Origin: Rhodamnia argentea | Lineage: Eukaryota; Streptophyta; Magnoliopsida; Myrtales; Myrtaceae | Assembly (NCBI RefSeq): GCF_020921035.1 | Contig: NC_063150.1 | Location: 12,648,001 to 12,712,000 of the forward strand | Length of the DNA: 64,000 nucleotides | Reading direction: 5' to 3' | In this document: piece after piece, positions 22,381 to 34,088 of the stretch | Layout: every line of letters starts with the position of its first letter | Numbering within the stretch: position 1 is the first letter of the stretch | Notes under the pieces: model-generated | What the model was told of the DNA's origin: nothing | What the model saw: only the letters and a program-made list of their open reading frames with translations | Database searches by the model: none | Made by a program: the position numbers and the translations under genes

Positions 22381-24930
22381 CTAGAGGAAAAGTTGATAAA
22401 AGAAAAAAGTCTACACATCATTTTTTCGTTCATTCAATAAGTATTGACACAAAAGTTTTCGCGTAAAAGATCATTTATTCAAAAAGGTTCAGTAATCGAA
22501 CTCGCGTCAACAACATAATTTGATCCCTAAACCAAATATTGATCACTCATGAGCATTGCATTCACAGTTCTTATGGCATTTCTCTGCATTTAGTAGCAAG
22601 AGGCATTGTAATTTAAGCGTTTTGGACCCAACGGCGAAGAATTCAAATCGACGAGTGCATCGGAGGTCCCGAGCCAATCGAATTCGCAGTCAGACTCTAA
22701 TCTTTTCTTGCCTTTCCTTTCCCGCCGATGTGCACCCCCTAAACACTCATTTAATCCCACGTTTCTAACACTATCAAGCTCCCTAGGCCGGTCACTATCT
22801 AGTTCTAATTGAACTAGAAAACTTGAGTTAGATTCGAACCAAATTGGAGGACCAAACCGGTCCAAAATCTCCAGCCGGAGCCAGCGGGAACAAGAAGAAA
22901 CCAAGGACAATGTCTGCTGATCTTCAGCTGGAAATGTGAAGACAAAACGTGAAGGAGAGCTGCAGTTGCCGGAGTGCTTTGGGTTTGATTGGAGTTGATT
23001 AAGATGACTAAACTAGTTGGAACATGAAAACAAAAGGCCTGCCAAATGCCGACTGCCGCGACTTGTCTCCGGAGAACCTGGCTATTCTCAGCTGACATTT
23101 CGCCATCTCCAGCTGCAATCAAGGAAGGGGAACGTGAGGAAGAGAGGCTGGCTTGATCTAGACTGATTTGGGAGTGATCCAAGCGGAAATGAGTTTACAA
23201 ACCAAGCCAAAAACCCATTGGACGTCTTGTGCTGTGACTATATAAGGGGTTTGAGAGAAAAATTTGGCTCTCTCTCGACATTTTTCTAGTTCATTTCTTC
23301 TCGAGCGCCAAACCGAAGTCTAATGCCGGGTATGCCAGCTTGCCCCGCTCCAACAAGTGCTGGTCTATCAATATATTTACCTCGGTTAGGTTAAAGTCTA
23401 GATCTTGTGCTTTGGACCGGATATTCTCATCGAAGGCATTCTTATGATCCTTGCACCGGGATATTTATTTAAAAAGTGTTATACTTATTGCATGACGGCT
23501 AAATCAATTCTAAACTTTCAAATTTAATCAATTTAGTCATAAACCTTCAAATTTAGTATCAATTTACTCATCTTCTAAGATAAGTTGGAGTTTGTAAATT
23601 TCTTAAATTATTGGCAACTTATTATAATAAAATGGACCTAAGTCGGCTAGTTACTTTTTTCAGTGGTGAGTTACTATCTTTGCTTGTTTTTACCTTTTAA
23701 GAAAACGACAAGTTTCTGTATCCGTGGGTTATTTACAAACTTGTGATTTTTCATTTTGAGAGGTAATTTCGACATAAACATATTATTTACATTTAATTTG
23801 AAGTTCGTACATTCCTTACTCTACTGGTGACTTACTATCTTAAAATTGGATCTACGTTGATAAGTTACTGAGTTCACTGGTAATTTACTATTTTCACCTC
23901 TAATTTTTTTTTTTTAACTGAGTTATAAATTACGAAAAGAGCTGATGGTCTACTCTTGGAGTTGACGCTCGTAAGTTGCTAACATTTTGCGTTAACTAAA
24001 TATCAACTAAACAAGTTTACCAACATGGTTTGGAATTTACTAATCACCACAAAAATTATGATGTCAACCATGTTTTTTTTTTTTTTTCGTTTTTTTTAAC
24101 AAACGGAACGCCAACTCAATCGTTGTAAAGCACTATTTCAATGGACGGGCGAAACAACAGATTACATATGATGTTCTCCATAAGAAGACATAGGCAAAAA
24201 AGGACCTTCCAACCTCCACGAATCATTCGACCAAACCAAAAAACAAAAGACCAAAAGCCTCAGCGAATCATCTCGCAAATGCTAAAATAATTTCACCAAC
24301 TTCTATCGACACGAAGACAAACTCAGATTGACGAAAACCTTAAAGAATAATTCGGTTGTCGTTAACTCGTGTCGTAAGGTGTTGGGTTAAGTCTTGTGAC
24401 GAGTGCAACCGGACTAGCGATTACGAGAAAAGTTTGCATGACTGGTGCCCTATTTATACGACTTCTATAGTCTTATACTATGTAGCACCGACACGACAAG
24501 GGACAAGGGACATGAAACAGCACGACACACCGACACGTGATTTCTCAAAAAATGAAGAATTTCAACAGGCTGAGACACGTTATATATTAAATATATATTT
24601 TTTATATATACATGATATAATTCTACAAATAAATAAATAAATAAAAAGAGCCCTAAAATGATTTGAAAAAGAAAAAAAAAACAATCCTCATCTATCAAAT
24701 CCAGAGCACAGGAATCGATCTTACTACCAACCACCTGCCAATTATAATTTTTGTAGGGGCAAAAGAGTCAAAATGAGAAAGCCCCAACCCTTATTTTGGA
24801 TCTCTTCTCACTATCTCTGCTGTCGAGTCTGTTTGCATCTTCACCTCTCTGTTGGCGTCCTCTCTTCGCCACCTTCGCGTGTCCGTTCTGTTGACCGCGT
24901 GTCCGAACGTGTCCAGCCCCTCTACAGACA
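22381..24930. other. Intergenic region upstream of the UGT pseudogene
   Basis: I find no recognised gene. 22550-23200 is less AT-rich and carries open frames on both strands with no family match that I know. 23480-24060 is AT-rich with recurring phrases such as 'aatttactatt' and 'gagttact'. A T run lies at 24071-24085. 24340-24600 has tracts resembling the spacer at 12930-13300. Confidence 0.35.
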
Positions 24931-26391
24931 ATGGCCGATACACATGATAATCTCCACATAGTGATGCTTCCGTGGTTGGCCTATGGCCACATTATGCCGT
25001 ACATGGAGTTAGCCAAGTGGATGGCCGGGAAGGGCCACTGGCTATCGTTCCTGTCGTCCCCGAGAAACATAGATCGCCTCCCGAAGCCCCCTCCGCACCT
25101 CGCTCCTCTCATTAGCTTCGTGAAGCTCCCTTACCAGCCGTCGAACACTTGCCGGAGAGCGCCGAAGCCACCGGCGACCTGCCTTACGACAGGGTCCCGT
25201 ACCTCAAGAAGGCTTACGACATGCTCCAAGAGCCCGTGGCCCGACTCCTTGAATCTTCGGATCCCGATTGGATCATATACAATTTCGCTCCGTATTGGGC
25301 TGGCCAAATCGCTTCTAGACTGGGCATAAGGAGCGTTTTCTTCGTTATTTTCAATGCTGCCTGCTTGAGTTTCCTTGGGCCATCAGAGTCTTTAAAGGGG
25401 ATGACTACCGGAAAACTCCAGAGATTTCACCTGTCGCCCCAAGTGGGTTCCTTTCCCTACTAAGGTCGCATTCCGCCACTTTGAGAGCAACAAGATCTTT
25501 AGTGGGGTGACCAGCAATTCCTCGGGCGTCTCGGACACTTACCATTTCGGGGCAGGCCAGGAAAGCTGTGACATAATAACTCTTAGAAGCAGCTATGAGC
25601 TCGAACTGGAATGGCTAAGTGTCCTCAAGGATATCCATGGCAAACCAGTCTTCCCTGTTGGACTACATCCCCTGAGCGATCCCGAGATGCGAGGCGAAAC
25701 CGATATGCGGCGGTCAATCAAGGAATGGCTCGATGTACAAAAGAAAGGTACTGTGGTGTACGTGGCATTCGGGAGCAAGGCCGGGCCAAGCCAAACCGAA
25801 CTGACCGAGATCGCCCTAAGGCTAGAGCTTTCGGGGTTACCGCGCTTCTGGGTGCTCAAGCCTCAGCTCAACATACCCAACACGGAGTCGATTGTGTTGC
25901 CAGACGGTTTTAAGGAGGGAGTTGAAGGGCGTGGCATGGTTTGCGAGAGCTGGGTGCCTCAGCTCAAGATACTCGCGCATGACTCGGTGGGCGGGTTCTT
26001 GACTCATGTCGGGTGGAGTTCAGTGGTGGAGGCACTAAGCTTCGGGAGAGCCTTGATACTTTTCTCATTCTGGGCGGGTCAAGGACCAAACGCGAGGCTC
26101 TTGGAAGAGAGACAGGTCGGGTATTCGATACCAAGAACCGAGTCCGACAGGTCGGTCACGAGGCAGTCTGTGGCCAAGTCACTGAGGCTGGTGATGGTGG
26201 AAGAGGAGGGTAGGGTTTACCGAGAGAAAGCGAAGGAGATGAGGCCTATCTTTTGGGGACAAGGATCTCCAAGAACGTTATATAAACGACCTTTTGAACT
26301 ATTTAAAGGAAAACAGGCCTGTGAAGCACCGAAAATCAGGTGGGATTTCCACGTTAGCCAAGAAGGTATGACGTGGTTTAAGCATTTTTAG
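24931..26391 (+). pseudogene. UGT91-like glycosyltransferase pseudogene
   Basis: It is clearly homologous along its whole length to the intact UGT at 45095-46522, with the same start context. Base-by-base comparison shows single-base deletions near 25131, 25400 and 25424 and a net one-base insertion near 26250, so the product is read in pieces. The last insertion replaces the normal C-terminus. Key residues are also changed: the aspartate that pairs with the catalytic histidine (Asp118 in the intact copy, YDFAPYWA) is Asn here. The HGGWNS core of the PSPG box is HVGWSS, and the terminal DQ of that box is GQ. UGT91 enzymes transfer sugars onto flavonoid or terpenoid glycosides. Four indels plus active-site losses argue for a dead gene rather than sequencing error. 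Confidence 0.88.
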
Positions 26392-26635
26392 GCGTGCATA
26401 TCTTGTGCTTCTGCTTTGTTATTCAATGTTTGCCTCGTATGTGAAACTAAATGTGTTCTTTCGTAAGAGAATTTTAAGGAGAATATTGCTGAAATATCTC
26501 ACTTCTGATTGACTTTTCTTCAAAATGTCATGTGACGTGGCTTCTACACACAATACTTTCTTCTAATTCGGACTTTGGATATTCTTTGCCAAATTGTTTC
26601 TTGAGCAGCAGAATTACTTTTCGAGGAACAGACAC

Positions 26636-26960
26636 TGTGGCCAAGGATACAAACAAGAACGAAAATCGAACCGGAGCTTTTAAATAGGCTTGGATGCTCG
26701 TTCATGTATTCACAAGAAGTAAACCAGATTAAGCTACAAGCATTGGTGGTTCACCTTCAAAAAGGTCAATAGATAGGCTTGGATGCATGATTGAATCGAG
26801 TATCAAGTTACAATTGCCAGGGTTTGAGAGAGCCCCTGCTAAACACCATGCTTAGTACTCCATTAGCTTTCCAGGGTAATTCACTGCCGGGATGGTCGCG
26901 TCAGATAGCTGGCGCAGGTCGTTGGCCTCGGGCAAGGGATGTCCGTGCTTGGGGTAGCAA
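26636..26960. repeat. Duplicated unit, segment X, copy in block 2
   Basis: Closely related to 41065-41320. Shared strings include 'accagattaagct', 'cattggtggttcaccttc', 'aaacaccatgcttagtac' or 'aagcaccatgcttagtac', and 'tccattag'. Its first 80 bases ('ccaaggatacaaacaagaac' and what follows) also match a part of segment A at about 29685-29760 and 42785-42870. It lies just downstream of the UGT pseudogene. Confidence 0.65.
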
Positions 26961-28189
26961 GGGCCGCCGTCTTGCAATCTAGCGAGTATTTGGTGCACCT
27001 TTTAGCGTTCTCAAATGAGGATCTTGAGCTGAAATTGGCAAATTCTTCCCTGCACTGCTTTGAAAATAGATCTACTTGTGAAGTAGCCTCTCTTTCATAA
27101 TAAATCAGACCTTTCAACTTTAAAATCATCTAGGCCGATCAACAGCTCAAGATAACTGAATTCAGACCTTTTGCAAAAAAGAGAGCTTGAATAGATCTAC
27201 ATAACAAAACAATAGGGCTAGGAAGTTTTGCATGAAGCAAAATAGCTGAACAAATTGATTCATACTTTCAAAGAACTATCTCTTGAAATCGCTCTAGTCC
27301 GAACTAGAACAACACCTAACCATAACCAAAACACCAAAAGCAACACATGCAGCTAAAAAGCAAGACAAGAATTTGATCGAACACGCCATTTAACCCAAAA
27401 AAAAAAAAAAAATCGCTCAAAAGCGCCCACCAGTTCATCTAATCTTCGAAAACAAAATAGCTACAATATTTCCCTCTCGATATTGCCAGATCGGAGCAAA
27501 TATCAAGAGAAACACTTTAGCAAAAACAGCTTGTGCTACGGAATGACAAATAGAAGCATTCGAGGCTTAAGAAACGTCAATGCATAAACACTATAGTAGA
27601 AACAGCTCAAGACTCAATGAGCTCCAACAGAATCAGCAACGAAGCAAGAGATCCAGCACAAAATCGCAAGCTAAGGGATCCTCCGAGGAAAGAGAGGAGA
27701 AGGATGCACCACAAAGAGAGGAGGAGAGGACTAGACTCAGACGTTGCTGTGACCGGCGGGGCTCGGGAGGGAGACGGCGTGCCAGAGGCAGATTTGAGGT
27801 CGGAGCGACCAGCGGGGCTCTTGGGAGAGGGGAGGCCCAGGAGGGAGGGGAAGGGGGTGGAAGGATTGTGTAGATTAAAGGCGATGAGAACCGTGACCAA
27901 CATGACTCATGGTAAAATGTTTTCTCATGCAGACATAGCCCGAGTTTTTTTTTATCCTAGGACTTGGATCAGTGCTTTCCAAGACACGATAATCACATAT
28001 CCGGAACCGTGGCATAAGCAGGGGACATGCCCTGAATCCTTGATGGATCAAATTCCAACGGAGCAGCCAGCAAAATTTTGAAAATCTCCGAGTCCTCGGC
28101 CTCCACTGCCAAACACAATCAAGCGTCGCTTTCTTTTGTATTTCAACCTTTCTTTTCTTTTTTTTTTTTTTGGTCGAAATATTTCAATT
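26961..28189. other. Intergenic region, no supported gene
   Basis: 27640-27870 is purine- and GC-rich and opens frames on both strands, but I recognise no domain. The - strand frame at 27607-27903 has a Leu-rich stretch that is probably compositional. A poly(A) run lies near 27399-27412 and a T run near 28158-28171. Both could be edges of old insertions. Confidence 0.35.
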
Positions 28190-28509
28190 TTTCTTGAGCT
28201 TCCACTTTTTACAACTTCAGTTTTAGGTTTTATATATTATCTGGGGTTGCAAGATGTACTGCTGCTTTCACATTTTCTTAGTCAATCTGCAATTCCTTAA
28301 TAACTTTCAATCGCAGATTGTATACATAACTCTTGGATTATGTTGTCACTCCCTGTTTGCCACATGACTACACATTTTTCCTTCATGTGTTTCTTCACTG
28401 GATTTGCTTACAACGACGGTGAAGCTAAATTTTTCATGGAGAAATAGATGCATTAGTCGAATTAGCAAGTACTACACCTCATTATTATCAACATGGACAC
28501 AGAAAAAGG

Positions 28510-28747
28510 ACCTGAATTTTCTAAAATGAATGATTTAGAAAATATTTTCTTAAAAACGATCGCATATATTGATTACGAGAATGAATCAATGAAAAATATT
28601 TTTATTGTTGACGAAAATATTTAAACATAAATCATTATTAATAATGAAAACATATCTATTAACTAATTATTTTAAGCGATACAAGCGATTATTTCTAAGA
28701 AAATATTCTTCAAAACATTCATTTTCCTCCGTGAAACAAACAGAGCC
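28510..28747. mobile_element. Harbinger-type (Tourist-like) MITE, older, left end damaged
   Basis: The right terminus reads, on the reverse strand, GGCTCTGTTTGTTTCACGG, a typical Tourist-like end. Interior AT-rich text ('gattatttctaagaaaatattctt') matches the element at 42263-42503, which sits at the equivalent point of segment A copy 3. The left terminus is not recognisable here. No coding capacity. Confidence 0.6.
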
Positions 28748-28750
28748 TAA

Positions 28751-29415
28751 GGCTCGGTTCTTTTCGCGGAAATAACTTCTAGGAAAATATTTTTTGAATC
28801 TTCCAACGTTTGATTCATGGAAAATAAATGAGTCAATGAAAAAAGTTTTTGTTTCATGAAAAAAAAAACATATTCAAAAGTTTGGAAAATATTTTCAAAA
28901 ATATTTTCCTTCATCTTTCCTTCCTCATCTCTTTCACATTTGCTTTTCTTTTAATTATTTTTTCATTTTCTTTTCATTTTTTTATTTTTTATGGATACAA
29001 TTTTTATATTATTTTTTCTCTTTTAAATTATTTTCTTTTCTCTTCTTCTTCGGTCGGTCGCCAACCTCGGGCGAGGCCTCGTTCGACGAACTCAAGCCTC
29101 ACTAGTCTGTGGCTAGGCTCGAGCTTGCTTGTCAGCAACCGGTAGAAGAGGGGAAAATGAAAACAAATTTAAGAGAGAAAAAAATAAAAATTAGAATTTT
29201 AAAAAATAAAAAATAAAAATGGGAATAATATTTATAAAAAGGAGTGCATGAAGGAAAATCAAGTCCGATTTTCCAAACCGAACAGCGAAAAATATTTCTC
29301 AAATCATTTTCAGATTTCAGTCGAACACTAGAAAATATTATCATTTTTCTAAAAAATAATTTTTTCAAAAATATTTTTCAAAAACACATCATTTTCCACG
29401 AAAGAGAACGAAGCC
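28751..29415. mobile_element. Harbinger-type MITE with TAA target duplication
   Basis: The ends are inverted repeats: GGCTCGGTTCTTTTCGCGG on the left, and GGCTTCGTTCTCTTTCGTGG reading in from the right. TAA flanks both ends (28748-28750 and 29416-29418), the 3-bp duplication typical of PIF/Harbinger insertion. The element (665 bp) is very AT-rich except for a GC-rich island at about 29050-29141 with 'cggtcggtcgccaacctcgg'. It inserted directly at the end of the older MITE. Confidence 0.78.
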
Positions 29416-30339
29416 TAAGTAAAAAAAGTAATTTTCTTAAGGTAGGACAAATGGTAACTTCGTTGATATATCAAGATTAAGCTCCTAGGTTCCTTAAGGT
29501 TTATTGATAAGAGGAATGTCCGATGACTAACAGGTTTATCATGAATGACTGTTGAATTAACTAACTCCCTATAAGTGTTAGACTATGATGCACTTTGGCT
29601 TTGTTGAAGTTTTGATCCATATTTCCTGGAATACCCTAGACTCTACAAGCTTCTAGACTAATGGGTGGTGGTTGAAGACTAGCCAAGGATAAAACCAAGA
29701 AGAAAAATCTTACCGAAGCCTATAAGTAGGCTTGGATGCTCGTTCATGTATGCCCAAGAAACCAACCAAGAAACGTAATACTAGCACCAGAAACTAACAG
29801 ATTTGTAACGAATGAATGCAGCTTTACTACCTTGTGCGTTAATTGGCTTATATCTACAGCTAACTCAATCTCAATCACAGTCTAGCTGATCTGTCCAGAA
29901 TACATGCATAGGCTCTGATTGCAGTGGATCAATTCATGCCTGATTCATGCCTGTATAAGATTGAATTTTCCGAGTCTCCAACCTTTTCTTTTTTCCTTTT
30001 TTGCAATCCGGGCGGGTGATGGATTGTTTCTTGATCCAAGTGGGTGAGTGATGTTCGGATCGGATTCGATCTATCGTGTTTATGTAGAAGTGACAAAATG
30101 TGTCTTTAGAAATTTGGGAGTCTCTTGAAATTTACAATTTGTTCTGTTAAGAAAATTCTACTTTCACACTACTATCAAGAGCTGCTTTTGTGAGGTATCT
30201 TGTCTATAGCAAATGCCATTAGGACTGGCTACAAAAGCATATTAATGACCACTTCTTTATTTAACTGGCTTAACTAGTCTAGCTTAACCTTGTCATGATG
30301 GTCGGTGTGGAGTAAGCATCCTTGGGAAAGTTGCCTGAA

Positions 30340-30995
30340 AAGTTCTAAATCTATTGTGCTTTGCCAATTCAGTTTTACATTTTTTAATTATGTCAATTGA
30401 GTTTTGAACGTTTTTATATTTTATCAATTGAGTACACCTGGCCTATTTTTGTCGGAAATCGCTAACATAGATGCTAGCCATCCTATGTGGCATATCTAGC
30501 GCTAACGTGAATAATTTTTAATAATATTTTAACATTTTGTTGAATTTTTTTTGGTTCTCTGTTTTTCCTCTTTTTTTTTTCTTCTTTTTTCTTTCCTTAC
30601 TTTTTCTATTTTTTTGTTCTTTTCTTTTTGTTTCTTTTTTTCCTTTTTTCCCTCTAACTTCGGGCAAGGGACATTGGGATCTAAGTTGGCGAGGGCCACT
30701 CTCACCATTTCGGACGAGGGCAGCCATTGCGGGTTGTGGGCAAGGGTGGCCCTTGCCAACCCAAGCCCAAGTACCCCTCACCCAAAGCTAATGAGGGCGG
30801 CCCTAGCTTGAGACTGGAAGTGGAAAAAAGGAAAAAAAAAATAAAAAAAAAGAACTAAATATATAAACTTCGAGGAAATGTTAAAACATTATTTAAAATT
30901 ATCCATGTCAATGTCGGTTACGCCATGTAGCACAGTCGGAGTCCATGTCATTGATTTCCAGCTAAAATTAGCTGGATAGACTTGTCATGGCCTAA
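30340..30995. mobile_element. Non-autonomous inverted-repeat element with GC-rich core
   Basis: The AT-rich outer parts are inverted relative to each other: 'aataatttttaataatattttaac' on the left pairs with 'gttaaaacattatttaaaattatc' on the right. The left arm contains 'tcgctaacatagatgctagc' and 'catcctatgtggcat', and the right arm 'cgccatgtagcac'. The core (about 30655-30815) is GC-rich with 'gggcaaggg' and 'gcgagggcc'. Relatives lie at 40735-41062 and 41300-41780. Long Lys- or Phe-rich frames over it are artefacts of homopolymer tracts. Confidence 0.55.
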
Positions 30996-30999
30996 CTTT

Positions 31000-31726
31000 T
31001 GCCCCTCTTGAGGGTTTAGAGATACTACCTATCGGCCTAGGCGTAGGCTCTCCCAAGTCCTACCTCGCATGACGCTAGATTTCTTTTTCATGATTAGCAG
31101 CTTAAATCATTACTAGAAGTCTCCACTAGCCTCTTGGGGTCGGCTAGAAAATAATCGAGACGTGGGGGTGTTATTTCGATTTCTACGCAACTAGAGTATT
31201 TAGGTTCGGGGACTTGTTTATGCTAATTAGCTAATTAGCGTCCTTTTAGTATCTAACCAGTTGATATTTCCTAATGTGACCACACATTCTGCAGGTTATT
31301 TAAAGCCCAAAGGTATCTAACCAATGCTAGATGATCATGCATAATGTTTTTCTGTCATTTTCACGCAATTGCTAGCTTAATTAATAACCTAACTCTAGAA
31401 AAGCAAGGAACAAGCAATTTATCAAAATGCAGAGCTGTATATAAACACTCAAATAATTAAAACAGCTATCTACTGATTGGAAGGTAAACATACAGGCCAA
31501 TCGATATAAGTTACAACCCAAATATCAAACCCGAGACATGATCGGGTGTACAACAAATAGGACCGGATTGGACATCGGTTGATCACCGTTGTCAAGCCCC
31601 AATGGGCCGCCATCTCCATAGACATCACCATCCATCGTCATATTGGAGTGCCAAATTTATGTGTTCAAGCATTAAAACATGCATTCATTCAAAGCAGATA
31701 ATTAGCAATGTTTAGTTAATTAAGAG
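31000..31726. other. Intergenic stretch, nothing recognised
   Basis: AT-rich DNA between the inverted-repeat element and the MULE-related repeat. I found no open frame or repeat with supportable identity. Confidence 0.35.
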
Positions 31727-31925
31727 AAAATAACACAAATAGTCCCCGAACTTTCACTCAATGTTCAATTTTGTCCCTGGACTTTCGATTTGTTCAATCT
31801 AGTCCCCGAATTCTTGGTAAATGTTTGATCTAGTCCCTAAACTATTAAACAATGTTCAACTTCATCCTTCCATTAGTTAAAGTTAGCAGCATTTGCTGAT
31901 GTGGCTTTTGATCCTTTAAGTTAAA
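31727..31925 (+). repeat. Terminal-repeat-like segment of a MULE family
   Basis: The phrases 'acacaaatagtccccgaact', 'tgttcaattttgtccctgg', 'gatttgttcaatctagtccc' and 'ccgaattcttggtaaatgtt' recur with few changes at 36108-36240 in the same orientation. The position just before the MULE transposase suggests the left end of that element, but I see no inverted partner to its right. Confidence 0.5.
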
Positions 31926-32179
31926 AAAAAAAAAAAGACATGTGGAATATCCACATAAGATATTTATTTCAAATTCAGAGAAAAAATCCACGTGAAAATT
32001 ATCATTAAGAGAACTTAAACTGGGGTAACCAACTAAAAAGGGAAAATAAAGGCCAAATATTTTTCTTCTCTGTTTCAAACGATTGACTCTCTCAATCTGC
32101 AGTTGGTCCCAAAAACCTTACAACAAGATAAGAAGGAGGAGAAGGAGGGGGAAGCCCCACAATCTCTCTTAAAAGTAAG

Positions 32180-34088
32180 AATCAAGATTTCTTTGCAGAG
32201 CATTTACGTGGATTTAGGATTCATCAAATTCAAGACCCATCTTTCAACAATTTTATGTTTGCTTTGATGCTGTGAGAAAGGGATTCCTTGAAGGTTGCGG
32301 ACCTTTGATAGGGTTGGATGTGTGTTTCTTAAAAGGAATGTTGAAGGGTAAGTTATTAACTGTTGTTGGTAGGGATGCAAATAATCAAATGTACCCCATC
32401 GGATGGGCCGTTGTTGAGGTCGAGAATAAGGATTCATGGGGCTGGTTTGTAAAGATTTTGAAGTGTGATCTTGGCACAAAGGACAGTGTGGGATACACGG
32501 TGATCTCAGATCAGCAAAAGGTAATGTTATACCACTCCTTCATTTTGTATTTTTTCATGTGTGCTGTGTTGGTATCGCATTGTATAAATGATGATATCAT
32601 GTATTATGTTGTAGGGGCTTGTGCAAGTACTGGAGGTAGAGATGTCATCGGTTGAGCACCAACGATGTGCAAAACATATCTATGCAAACTGGCGCAAGAA
32701 GAATGGGGGAAACGACTGTTGCAAGCAATTCTGGATGTGTGCCAAGTCAACTACGGTCCCACAATTTGAAAAGCAGCTCGAGGAATTGAGTAAGATGAGC
32801 AAGACTAGAAAGGCTAACTTGATGAGGATTGCTCCAAAATATTGGTGCAAGGATTACTTTAAAACAATATACAAGTCGGATATTGTGGACAATAACTTGT
32901 CAGAAGCATTTAATGGATCGATACTTGAAGCCGGACATATGTCTATCATATCTATGCTTGAGGATATTAGAGAGAAGATGGTGACAAGAACGCGTGAGAA
33001 AAGATATGCATGTCAAAGATGGAAAAGAGACATCTCGCCAAGGATATTAGAGAAAATAGAAGGCAATAAAAAAGAAAGTGCCTTTTGTCATGTGCTTTGG
33101 AATGGAAAAGATGGATTTGAAGTGCACCATAGGAGCGATAAATTTGTAGTGGACATACAAAACAACTCATGTTCTTGCAGGGCGTGGGACTTGAGTGGGA
33201 TTCCATGCCCTCATGCAATTTGTGTTATTCTATTCAAAGGGGAGGAGATAGAAACTTTTGTCGCTCACTGGTACAAGAAGGATATCTATTTAAAGACATA
33301 TAGTCACTACTTGGAAGCAATGAATGGTGATAACCTTTGGCCTTCCAGTGATAGAGAATCTTTGGTGGCACCAACTCCTTGGGTTATGCTGGTAGGTCTA
33401 AACACAAAAGGATAAGAGAGGAAGGAGAATCTAAAAATGGATTCAAAGTGTCAAGAAAAGGCACAAAAATAACATGCCATTTGTGCTTCAAGAGAGGTCA
33501 TAACTCAAGAAATTGTCCATCGAAACAAAAGGAAAATGTAAGGTTTATTTATTCAGTGTCTTTGGTCTCCTGTGTCAATATTTTTTACTTCATTTTCTTA
33601 ATGAACATGATGAAGAGAAAGTCGAACAGAGAGAAGCGAACCCACTTGTCATAGAGATCCATCATAACATTGGTCAAAAGGTACTCTTAACATCGGACTA
33701 TGTAGTAGAATAATTATAAGTGACATTTCAACTTGAGTATTGTTTATTGTTGTTCTTATAGTCTGGACTGGGAGGTAGTCAAGCCATTTCTCTACGAAAA
33801 AATACCAACCATGATGTGGTTAACGCTAAGAAGGTGGAGAGAGCATCTCGCAAAATTATCACCGCAATGAGACTAGAGGTATAGCTTTATGGTAGTAAAC
33901 TTTTTGTTATGTAAAGATTTGACATTTGACATTTGACTGATTGATGATTTTATTTTGTCTAGCGGCAAAAGGAAAATATTATGAAAAAGAAGCAAGACGA
34001 ACGGAAACAAGCCGTGGAGCATTTGAACGATATTGGAAGTGTTGGATCAACAGGATCTCCAAGAAAAACGAAAATTGACCAGAAGTAG
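32180..34088 (+). pseudogene. MULE (MuDR-type) transposase, broken
   Basis: Exon-like blocks are about 32200-32520, 32615-33537, 33600-33691 and 33760-34088, with plausible GT-AG introns. Order of domains: DDE nuclease with first Asp in PLIGLDVCFLKG, second Asp in VISDQQKG, and HQRCAKHIYANW; the third acidic residue lies further on. Then a SWIM zinc finger (CSCRAWDLSGIPCPHAIC), a basic hook, and a CCHC knuckle (CHLCFKRGHNSRNC). The N-terminal DNA-binding part is missing. The block before the knuckle shifts frame near 33375-33410: the end of the SWIM frame stops, while GYAGRSKHKRIREEGE continues in another frame. This makes a non-functional transposase most likely. An exapted MUSTANG/FAR1-type gene is unlikely because of the truncation and frameshift. 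Confidence 0.82.

Larger units (their letters stand above)
28190..30310. repeat. Duplicated unit, segment A, copy 2 (with nested MITEs)
   Basis: Related to copies at 21170-22380 and 41940-43440, and closer to the latter. Shared text with copy 3 includes 'ttatctggggttgcaagatg', 'agcaagtactacacctcatt', 'tttatcatgaatgactgttg' and 'ctacaagcttctaga'. Two MITEs interrupt it: one shared with copy 3 (28510-28747) and one private (28751-29415). No functional gene lies within it. Confidence 0.75.

Noticed and set aside
30518..30811. Lys-rich and Phe-rich frames on both strands
   Set aside because: Products of long A/T homopolymer tracts inside a transposable element.
32615..33415. Domesticated MULE gene (MUSTANG or FAR1-like)
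   Set aside because: The N-terminal domain is missing and the frame breaks before the zinc knuckle, so a working host gene is unlikely.
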